Assembly (NCBI RefSeq): GCF_030733265.1
Contig: NZ_JASHJI010000018.1
Location: 1-64,000, forward strand
Origin: Roseibium sp. MMSF_3412
GTDB taxonomy: Bacteria; Pseudomonadota; Alphaproteobacteria; Rhizobiales; Stappiaceae
Reading direction: 5' to 3'
DNA: 64,000 bases
The position numbers and the translations under genes were made by a program. This document shows, in pieces, positions 33,524 to 41,186 of this stretch. Each line of letters opens with the position of its first letter. Position 1 is the stretch's first letter. Under the pieces are notes generated by a model. That model did not search any database and was not told the DNA's origin. It saw nothing but the letters and a program-made list of their open reading frames with translations.

Positions 33524-35134
33524 ATGAGTTTTGGTGTGCTGCTGGGTCTGCCGATGGGGCGCCGCAAGTTTCTCGGCGCTGCATTGAGTGCTGGCGTCTT
33601 CTTGCGAGGCACGGCAATTTCATCCGCTTCGGAAATTGTCGTGACATTTGGAGAGCGCACAAAGGCCGGACATGGCGGCGTACCGGTCGACGGCCAATCG
33701 ATCGAGAGTGGCAATGAGGCCGGTCACTTTGAGATCGTGGACGGTTTCCTGGTCGTGTCCGAGGCCGGCGAGGGGAAACTCGCCGCTCCTTATGATCTCC
33801 TCTTGAACAGTGGCCAAAGGATCAGCATTCCCGAGATTGAAGCAGCGACATTCAGCTGTAAGGCCGATGGTGCGGAAATCGACGCAGCCAATGTCGACCA
33901 CGTTCTCAACCAGACAACCCCCTCGACCATTTCAATCCGGGGAGGCGCGGTCAAAGACCTGCGCTCAGGCGATGCCGGTCCCGGTTTTCTGGATGAGCGG
34001 ACCTGGCTCAAGCGGGACTTTTCCGGCAAACACCTTACGGTAAAAAGTGCCGATCCGGACAATCGTGCCGAGTTCTGGGACTGGCGTCTTCTGGTTCAAG
34101 GCTCTGACGGAATCACGTTCGAGAACCTGAGCTTTCGGCAAACGGACCAGCCGGTGCTAGAGAAAAACTTCACAGGCGCATTTATTTCCGACGGTGGTGT
34201 GACGTCGACCAAGAACATCGGTGTTGTCGGTTGCGACTTTATCGGCCGCGACCTGGATATATCACTCGATTGGTACGGCTTGCACGAACAGGCCTATCTG
34301 CCGACAGGCTGTGTATTGTCTTCAACGAGCAACCTGACGATCGAGAACAACACCTTCTCGCGATTGCATATCCCCGGTTCGTTCAAGATGAAGGGGAAAT
34401 GCTCCCTGCAAGGCAATTTGGCCAGCTACTGCTACTACGATCTGTACAATCTGGTCGGGACATCGAAGCCGGCGGCAAACGGCGCCAAGATCATCAAGGA
34501 CAATGTAGGCACCGTCGTATTCGGAGCGCGGTGGAACAAGGCGGCAGGCCCTCACGGCGACGGGTTCCAGCTTGTTTTCGGCTGGCTGACCGAAACCACG
34601 ATTGAGAACAACGCCATTTTCATGGGCGATGTGGGACGCCGTCACAACGGAGACGACCAGCAGACCTGGTTCGGATCATCGGGAACCGGACTTAAGGATT
34701 GCGCGCTCAGGGGCAACCTGTTTCTCGGTCAGTCCCTCCATGGGATAACGATACCGAAGATCGAGAATGTTGTGATCGAGTACAATACCTGCCTGGAAAA
34801 CGATCCGTTGAATCCTGTTGGACAACGTCTGAAACCGACATTCAATCTTGGACAATCGTCGGCCGCCGGCAAGATCATTGTTCGCAACAACATCACCGCC
34901 GGACCGATAAATCTCTACAACAAGCGCTCTGCCGCGTTCGAGTTGTCCGGCAACGTCATCGTGGACAGGACCGGTTCAGGTGGAGCCGTTTCATATGGCG
35001 ATGCGTTTGCCGGTCCGTTTCCGCCAACGACACTGGCCGAAGCCCTTCGCGCATTTGCTCCGCTTCCGGGCTCGGCTGTTGACGGCAAGGGAGCAATTGA
35101 ACCGGACGGGAAGTTCCGGACAAGTTTTGAATGA
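33524..35134 (+). CDS. TAT-exported right-handed beta-helix protein
   Basis: A 536-residue protein with a twin-arginine-like signal (MGRRKFLGAALSAGVFLRG after ten extra residues) followed by parallel beta-helix repeats, recognisable from the recurring ITFENLSF, LTIENNTF and VVIEYNTC turns. Such proteins are usually polysaccharide lyases, epimerases or hydrolases; no family-specific catalytic site is clear to me. The ATG at 33524 is chosen for the GGGGGA ribosome site 10 bases upstream. It follows the rhamnose operon in the same direction and may trim or modify the exported polymer. Confidence 0.82.
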   Translation: MSFGVLLGLPMGRRKFLGAALSAGVFLRGTAISSASEIVVTFGERTKAGHGGVPVDGQSIESGNEAGHFEIVDGFLVVSEAGEGKLAAPYDLLLNSGQRISIPEIEAATFSCKADGAEIDAANVDHVLNQTTPSTISIRGGAVKDLRSGDAGPGFLDERTWLKRDFSGKHLTVKSADPDNRAEFWDWRLLVQGSDGITFENLSFRQTDQPVLEKNFTGAFISDGGVTSTKNIGVVGCDFIGRDLDISLDWYGLHEQAYLPTGCVLSSTSNLTIENNTFSRLHIPGSFKMKGKCSLQGNLASYCYYDLYNLVGTSKPAANGAKIIKDNVGTVVFGARWNKAAGPHGDGFQLVFGWLTETTIENNAIFMGDVGRRHNGDDQQTWFGSSGTGLKDCALRGNLFLGQSLHGITIPKIENVVIEYNTCLENDPLNPVGQRLKPTFNLGQSSAAGKIIVRNNITAGPINLYNKRSAAFELSGNVIVDRTGSGGAVSYGDAFAGPFPPTTLAEALRAFAPLPGSAVDGKGAIEPDGKFRTSFE

Positions 35135-35238
35135 AGACCTGAGACACTTGCCGGGGGCGCGGACAAAGCTCCGGCGGTGGACATGGATTTCGGGAAGGCG
35201 GCACGGTGCGGTCTTGAGGAGAGCCCTTGTTTCAGGCG

Positions 35239-36186
35239 TTACTCCCCTGAAATCCATTCGTTCTGACGTTTGGCGATCGACGTCCAGACGTCGAGGGAGT
35301 CACGATGCGAAGCCTTGTTGCCGGTCCGTGAAAGCACAAAATACGCAGACCGCCTGACGTTCACGTGCAGCTTGAACAACAAAACGCCCAAAGCAACCTG
35401 ACCGTCAGACCAGTGCTTTCGGATAAACCTCATCTTTGCTCTGAGAAGACGAACCATCTTGTCTGAGCGCACCGGCTCCGAAGCGCCGCCGTAGTGCACG
35501 ATGGAAGCGTCGGGGGTAAAGAGTGCTCTGACGCCTTGCTTGTTGGCGCGATAACACAGGTCAGCCTCTTCCGCATACATGAAGAAGTCGGTGTCGAAGC
35601 CTTCGAGCTGATCCCAGAGTTTCCGTGTTGTCAGAAAGAAGCAACCCGTCACGATTTCGACCTCGCGAACGCGGTCGCGTTGCCACTTGCCGTATTCTTC
35701 CCTGTTGATCAGATCGGATTTCGGGAAAAGGCGCGCCAGGCCCGTTGCGCCGGTGAAAAGGGACCACGGGGACATGAACCTCCAGCAGGAAGTCGGATTG
35801 AGCGATCCGTCCTTGAACTCGGTCCGGCCACCAAAAATGCCTGCGTCAGGCCGGCTCAGCGCAAACGACATCAGATTGTCAATGGCACCGTCAAAGCACA
35901 CCGTGTCAGGATTCAGCAGTAAAACCCACTCGGAATTCGTCGTTTTGATCGCTTCGTTGTTCGCTGCGGCAAAGCCGATGTTGTCCTTGGAGCGAATGAG
36001 CTTTGCCTGTGGGAACTGCTGAGCAATCAAATTGGCGGAATCATCGCTTGAATCATTGTCGAATACGGTCACCTCGAAGTTTGCGACCTTCGTGGTTTCG
36101 TATACCGACCTGAGTGCATCCAAAGTCAGGTCGGCGGTGTTGTAACTCACAATGATTATTTCGAGCGTCGGATAAGTGTCTGTCAT
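35239..36186 (-). CDS. Glycosyltransferase family 2, WbbL-like (rhamnosyltransferase candidate)
   Basis: This 315-residue GT-A enzyme has the N-terminal LEIIIVSYNTADLTLDAL strand-loop, the DNDSSDDS nucleotide region, the LLLNPDTV metal-binding motif and ADLCYRA near residue 215. The layout resembles WbbL-type rhamnosyltransferases, which fits the neighbouring dTDP-rhamnose genes, but donor and acceptor are inferred from context only. It is the last gene of a minus-strand run with the next glycosyltransferase and the polymerase. Confidence 0.88.
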   Translation of the reverse strand: MTDTYPTLEIIIVSYNTADLTLDALRSVYETTKVANFEVTVFDNDSSDDSANLIAQQFPQAKLIRSKDNIGFAAANNEAIKTTNSEWVLLLNPDTVCFDGAIDNLMSFALSRPDAGIFGGRTEFKDGSLNPTSCWRFMSPWSLFTGATGLARLFPKSDLINREEYGKWQRDRVREVEIVTGCFFLTTRKLWDQLEGFDTDFFMYAEEADLCYRANKQGVRALFTPDASIVHYGGASEPVRSDKMVRLLRAKMRFIRKHWSDGQVALGVLLFKLHVNVRRSAYFVLSRTGNKASHRDSLDVWTSIAKRQNEWISGE

Positions 36187-36322
36187 CTAATTTGTCTGTT
36201 CAGGAATGAAATCGCCGAAGCGATCTTACCCGGGAAGTCCTTAATTTCGTTACTCGGAGACCTGAGCAGCAAATTGCTGTTCCTCTCAGGGTGAAATTTT
36301 GGTGAGTGGTTGCTTTGCGAAG

Positions 36323-37213
36323 TTAGCGGGCTTCCTTTCGAAGCTTGGCAAAAATGCTTGAAGCTATGGCTTTCGAAACGTACCGCCAGTTGAACGGTTG
36401 CAGTTTTGCCGCTTCTTTCGCATGGCTGCTGGCCTCGCGATAGCGTTTGTTGGCCAAAAGACCGCCCGAGACGCGGTAATGGTGGCGCGCCAGTTCTTTG
36501 GGGTAAGCGCTCCAGAGTTCCGAGTGCTTTCCCAGAAGCTGAATCTGAGCGTTGACCCGGTTCTCGGACGAGCGGGTGATCGAGTTGCTTGACATGTGCT
36601 GTTCGACAAGAACTTCATCGAGAAAAGCGATTGGCCCTTCCAGCGATACCCTGATCATCATTTCCCAATCATCCAGCGATCGGAACTCCGGGTCCATACC
36701 GCCAATCTTTTCAAACACATCCCGGCGGATCATGACCGTCTGTGTTGAAATGAAACTGTCGCTCAGAAGCGAACTGACAAGATCTCCTTCAAGGTGGCTG
36801 GTGATGTCGTTGGGGACCCGGAGGATCTGGACGCCATCCTCAAAACAATCCATCGCGCAATAAACAGCCACAAAATCGCTGTCTTTGACTTTTTCAACCT
36901 GTTTGGAGAGCTTGCTCGGATACCACAGGTCGTCGCTGTCCTGAAACGCCACCCATGAAGATTTTGCCAGCTTTGCGCCAGCATTGCGCGCGCCGGCGGC
37001 CCCCTTTGGCCCCTCGTTGACGATCACCTGAAGCCGGGGGTCTTCGATTGACCGCAAAACCTCGAGCGTCGCATCTGTCGAGCGGTCGTCGACGGCGATG
37101 ACTTCGAAGTCCGGATAGTCCTGCGACAACACGCTGTGTATCGCCTTTTCAACGGAGCTTTCTCTGTTGTAGCAGGGGATGACAACGGAAACGCTTTGTT
37201 CTGCATCGCTCAT
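36323..37213 (-). CDS. Glycosyltransferase family 2
   Basis: A 296-residue cytoplasmic GT2 enzyme with VSVVIPCYNRESSVEKAI at the N-terminus, AVDDRSTDAT, and the FQDSDDLWYP acidic metal motif. The C-terminal region has a basic amphipathic tail that may bring it to the membrane. The in-frame TTG nine bases upstream is less likely than the ATG at 37213. Sugar specificity cannot be read from the sequence. It sits 48 bases downstream of the Wzy-like gene. Confidence 0.88.
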   Translation of the reverse strand: MSDAEQSVSVVIPCYNRESSVEKAIHSVLSQDYPDFEVIAVDDRSTDATLEVLRSIEDPRLQVIVNEGPKGAAGARNAGAKLAKSSWVAFQDSDDLWYPSKLSKQVEKVKDSDFVAVYCAMDCFEDGVQILRVPNDITSHLEGDLVSSLLSDSFISTQTVMIRRDVFEKIGGMDPEFRSLDDWEMMIRVSLEGPIAFLDEVLVEQHMSSNSITRSSENRVNAQIQLLGKHSELWSAYPKELARHHYRVSGGLLANKRYREASSHAKEAAKLQPFNWRYVSKAIASSIFAKLRKEAR

Positions 37214-37261
37214 GAAAGACAAATTCCCATCAGAAAGACAAGCAAGCCGTAGTGTCGGTGA

Positions 37262-38629
37262 TCATGTTTTTGTCAGTTGCGGCTTTGATCGCTTGCGCGT
37301 GTATTGAGCCCGTCGAACCCTTTTGGCTGGCGCTTCGTCTTCTGCACTTGTCACGTCCTGGTCACTGGTCGACATGATGTAATGCGCCACAGCACCGCCG
37401 TATCCGAGCAAAATGAAGAAGAACGGCAACATCTTTCCGAAGAAGGCAACGGTCGCTCCCGCCAGGAACAGGGAAATGAAGGTGAAGCAAAGGGCCTGCC
37501 GCAGTCCATCCAGCCGCTGGCTTACTTTGTCGTGAGCATAAAGCTTGCGCATGATCAGATACAGGATCATCAAGATCAGGATGATCCCGGGAAAACCACC
37601 CTTCATCGCCACGAGCAACCAATTGTTGTCGATGCTGGGCGACATCCAGCCGGGGCGCGTCCACTCTTCTGGCCGAATACCTATGAACGGGTTTGCGAGG
37701 ACGTCGTCGATGCCGTTTTCCCAGATGTGAATACGGTAGTAGCCGGACTGAGGGTTGAGCGCCAGGCTGGTTGCGATGATGCCGATAGGACCACGATTGC
37801 TGAGGAACGAAAGCGCCGTGAAAACAAAGGCGCATGACCCGATCAAAAGCATCGCGCGATGCTGAAGGAAGCGCGAGCAGCGTTCACCCACCAGAAATGC
37901 AAGCTGAATTATCATGGTCAGGATGGGCGCGGAGGAGGCTGACAGGATACAGCCAAAAGCGAGCACTGCCGACTTGAAAACGCCGGAGACATTCGTTTTC
38001 GCTGTCGCAAACACCAGACTGATCATCGACGAACAGAAAAGGCCGTACAGAATTGGATGTTCGAAGATTGATGCGGCACGCAGCATGCCGAGGCGGTAGT
38101 CTTCCTGGATCCAGTAGTAGTAGCCTGAAATGCTTCTCGCGATGTCGTGTACGAACCTCTCCTGCAAAATGACCGCTTCGGGAAAGGCGAGAAGTATCGC
38201 CGGGATCATCAGGATAAAAACCAGATTTGGGAAGGCGAACAGCTGTCCCGGCGACTTCAGCAGGAAACGTATGACGAAATAAGGTGTAACGGTTTCGACA
38301 AAATACGAAACACCGGGTTCGAAGCCTGCGCTTCCTCTCTTCAGGATTTCACAAGCGAGAAACCAGAAACCTTGAATCAGAATGAGATTGTCGAAGATCC
38401 TGAGCTGTTTTCGTTGCTCGAAAAATTTGAAGATGACGTAGAACGTGAGGAGGAACGCGAGCGCCCTGTAAAGCGGAAGGAACAGACTACCGGCGCGAAT
38501 GGACAACTCGATTGGAACGAGAATCATCAGAGAAAGCAACAGAAACACCAGAATCGGCACTTTTTGAGCGCCGAGCGAAGACTGGTGGTCTTCTCGTTCG
38601 ACCTGGTTGCCAAGTGACCGGTCCGTCAA
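37262..38629 (-). CDS. O-antigen ligase/polymerase-like membrane protein (Wzy type)
   Basis: A 455-residue polytopic membrane protein with ten or more hydrophobic helices and a long periplasmic loop near residues 285-335 containing GYYRIHIWENGIDDVLANPFIG, the usual signature region of O-antigen polymerase/ligase proteins. The C-terminus is a charged cytoplasmic tail. It probably polymerises the flipped repeat units. The only suitable start is TTG at 38629, with GAGGAG nine bases upstream. First gene of the minus-strand run with two glycosyltransferases. Confidence 0.85.
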   Translation of the reverse strand: MTDRSLGNQVEREDHQSSLGAQKVPILVFLLLSLMILVPIELSIRAGSLFLPLYRALAFLLTFYVIFKFFEQRKQLRIFDNLILIQGFWFLACEILKRGSAGFEPGVSYFVETVTPYFVIRFLLKSPGQLFAFPNLVFILMIPAILLAFPEAVILQERFVHDIARSISGYYYWIQEDYRLGMLRAASIFEHPILYGLFCSSMISLVFATAKTNVSGVFKSAVLAFGCILSASSAPILTMIIQLAFLVGERCSRFLQHRAMLLIGSCAFVFTALSFLSNRGPIGIIATSLALNPQSGYYRIHIWENGIDDVLANPFIGIRPEEWTRPGWMSPSIDNNWLLVAMKGGFPGIILILMILYLIMRKLYAHDKVSQRLDGLRQALCFTFISLFLAGATVAFFGKMLPFFFILLGYGGAVAHYIMSTSDQDVTSAEDEAPAKRVRRAQYTRKRSKPQLTKT

Positions 38630-39245
38630 ATTGAACTACTCCTCGAGAGTTGTCTAAGCCGTTGGTTTTATCGTTTCAGCTATAGGAAAATAATCTGCCT
38701 GGTGATTCTTTTTTCGAATTCGATACGCAATTAAACAATAGCTTTATTAATCAAAGCTGGCATATCCAGCCCGGGAAATTCAACAAGAGGAAACACGCAT
38801 TGGCGCGTTGTCACCCTTTGAGCCGATCGGATGTGTTTCGCTGGTTTTCTCCACTGCGTACACAATGATCCGGCCGGCGCGACTATATGTTCTATTTCAT
38901 TTGCAAAAAAGTGGGTTTCCTGGATCGGCGATGTTTTGTGAAGGCAAATTTGCCGAAAGAGTAAATAGGTTTTCGTTGCACGGAGATCGCATTGCATGCC
39001 CTTTTTCAGGCAACGGCGAATGTACGGATCAAGGTTCTTTTTTTAGCGGACCGGATGCGCAATGACAGGCGAGTGTTATCAAGATGCTCTTTATAAACAC
39101 ATTGATGGTAGACAAATCACGCAGGACGTTCGGTTACAGCGTGACTGACAGGCTCATGGCTGCATGAGTTGGGATCGGCTTCCGCAAAAAATTTCGGTTC
39201 ACTCCATTTTCGTGGAAGTCCCGTCCAAGCGTACGAAAGATTAAA
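38630..39245. other. 616-base AT-rich intergenic region
   Basis: It separates divergent wzy-like and flippase genes and must hold both promoters. Short frames on both strands show no recognisable protein; the region 38690-38770 is AT-rich. Confidence 0.5.
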
Positions 39246-40712
39246 ATGAAACGACTTGTAGTTTCAGGAGCAATGTGGGTCGGCATTGGCCAAGCCGTGC
39301 GAATGCTGACCACCTTCGCGACTGTATTTGTTCTTGCAAGGCTGCTGACGCCGACCGAGTTCGGCGTTATCGCGATCATCATTGCGATCGCACTGGCCGC
39401 AAACGTGCTGGGTTCATTCGGATTGGGGCCGGTTGCAGTCCAGAAGGAAGAAATAAACGACGACGAATTGAGCACGATTTTCTGGTTCAATCTCGTTGCC
39501 TCGGCCGCGCTGACGCTTTTCATCGTGGTCAGCGCCGAATGGATCGCGATTTTCCTGGAAGCTCCCGAGCTCACGTTTCCGTTGCAGGTTTCCGCGATCA
39601 TCTTTCCGGCAACAACGGTTCGTGTCGCGCACCGCGCCATTCTGGAACGCGCATTGAATTTCAAAAAAATTGCGCTTGCGGAAGTGATCGGCACGATCGC
39701 CGGGGCCGCTGTCGCCGTCGGCCTGGCGTTCTGGGGAGCCGGGATCTGGGCGCTGGTGGGCCAACAGATCACCTTGGCCGTGACGGCAAGCGCGTCTTAT
39801 TTTTTCATGAGCCGATGGTTGCCGCGCTGGCATTTTTCTTTTGAAAAATGCATCGAGTTTCTGGTGACGGGATGGAAGCTGACGGTTTCGGAAATTCTGG
39901 TTCTGTTTTCGACCAACATCAACAGGCCGATCATTTCGATTGCATTGGGCATCGAAGCGCTTGGCTTTTACAATTTTGCGCAACAGCTGATCAGCTACCC
40001 TTACCGCAATGTTGCGGCCGTGCTGCAAAGCCTGTTGTTTCCCGTGTTGTCGCGCGTTCAGAACGAAGAAGAGAAGTTTACCCACATACATCTGAGTTTC
40101 CTGCACATCCTGGCGCTGGTCATGACACCGATCGTCGTCGTCATTTTTGCGATGGGCGAGAAAATCGTGCTGGTGTTTTTTGGGGCCAAGTGGCTCCCGA
40201 TCGTCGATTTCCTTTACCTGATAGGTTTCGCGGCGCTGATCGGCGCGTTCAGACAGGCCCTCAAAAGCGTTCTCCTGGCCAAGGCAAAGGCAAATGTGCT
40301 CATGGGTATCGAGACCGCGAGCACGATCTTGAATATCAGCGCGTTGCTGATTGGAGTGAACTACGGTCTCAAGGGTGTTGCCCTGTGCACGCTGATTGCT
40401 GCTTCGATAACGTTGACGCTCACGATCATATTTTTTGTCAATTATCTGAACTATCAGTATCAGGCATTTTTCAAGGTTCTGTTTCCGGTGTGCTTGAGCA
40501 ATGCCCTAACGGCGCTCGTGCTTCTCGCAGACCCTGCGAAATATGTGACCGACAGCGCGTTCGTAAATATTGTCCTGTCGGTTTTGCTGGCAGGCGTCAT
40601 TTATGTTCTGGGTGAACTTTTGTTCGACAGAAAACGGTTTTTGTTCTTGTTGAACACACTCCAGGAAGCGCTCCTCAAGCGTCCGAAGCCAACGATCGAG
40701 AGTGCGCAGTAA
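39246..40712 (+). CDS. Lipopolysaccharide/exopolysaccharide flippase (Wzx/WzxC type)
   Basis: A 488-residue MOP-superfamily membrane protein of about 12 to 14 helices. The N-terminal LLTPTEFGVIAIIIAI and central GFYNFAQQLISYPYRNVAAVLQSLLFPVLSRVQ segments are typical of the PST/WzxC group. It would move undecaprenyl-linked repeat units across the inner membrane for the Wzy-like protein encoded nearby. The ATG at 39246 opens the transcript; the gene stands alone in its direction before a 474-base gap. Confidence 0.92.
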   Translation: MKRLVVSGAMWVGIGQAVRMLTTFATVFVLARLLTPTEFGVIAIIIAIALAANVLGSFGLGPVAVQKEEINDDELSTIFWFNLVASAALTLFIVVSAEWIAIFLEAPELTFPLQVSAIIFPATTVRVAHRAILERALNFKKIALAEVIGTIAGAAVAVGLAFWGAGIWALVGQQITLAVTASASYFFMSRWLPRWHFSFEKCIEFLVTGWKLTVSEILVLFSTNINRPIISIALGIEALGFYNFAQQLISYPYRNVAAVLQSLLFPVLSRVQNEEEKFTHIHLSFLHILALVMTPIVVVIFAMGEKIVLVFFGAKWLPIVDFLYLIGFAALIGAFRQALKSVLLAKAKANVLMGIETASTILNISALLIGVNYGLKGVALCTLIAASITLTLTIIFFVNYLNYQYQAFFKVLFPVCLSNALTALVLLADPAKYVTDSAFVNIVLSVLLAGVIYVLGELLFDRKRFLFLLNTLQEALLKRPKPTIESAQ

Positions 40713-41186
40713 ACAACAGCGCCCGGCGAATTCAAGGGCCTATCCGGCCGGAAAAAGTGAAGTCAGTTCGGGTGCAGCTCAAATGCCCGCATTCGCGCTT
40801 TCTCAAGCGGAACCACTGCAATACGCGCCGCCGCAGGATCAGGCATTTCTTCAAGACCGGCGTGCACACAGTGCAGCGTCGCCCTGCATTGGCCGGAAGA
40901 GCGTGGCGCATCCTGATATGTTTTGTACCTCCTTCTCCATCGCCGGTTGCTTCAGGTGAAGTGGCTTCAAGGTCGAATGGATTGTGTCTTGTTCAAGTGG
41001 AACGCAATTATTTGATATTGCCATGTCTTTGTTCATTCAGAAAAAATCCTGAAAAATTATAGTAAAGAAAGTGTTTAACCGTTCAATCAACCTGTATAAA
41101 AATTGAACTGTTGTATTATATCGAATATAAAACTGATTTTGATACTTCGCTAGCTACCGGTTACTTTCTGGGAGCAAGCGAACGCC
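40713..41186. promoter_or_regulatory. AT-rich upstream region of the first giant beta-helix gene
   Basis: The last 150 bases (41040-41160) are strikingly AT-rich compared with the coding DNA around it. Promoters of this kind for surface polysaccharide genes in alphaproteobacteria are often silenced by MucR/Ros-type proteins; that is inference. No gene is supported here. The ribosome site GGGAGCAAG precedes the start at 41187. Confidence 0.45.

Noticed and set aside
38808..39065. Small plus-strand frame in the gap before the flippase
   Set aside because: No ribosome site and no resemblance to any family; probably chance.
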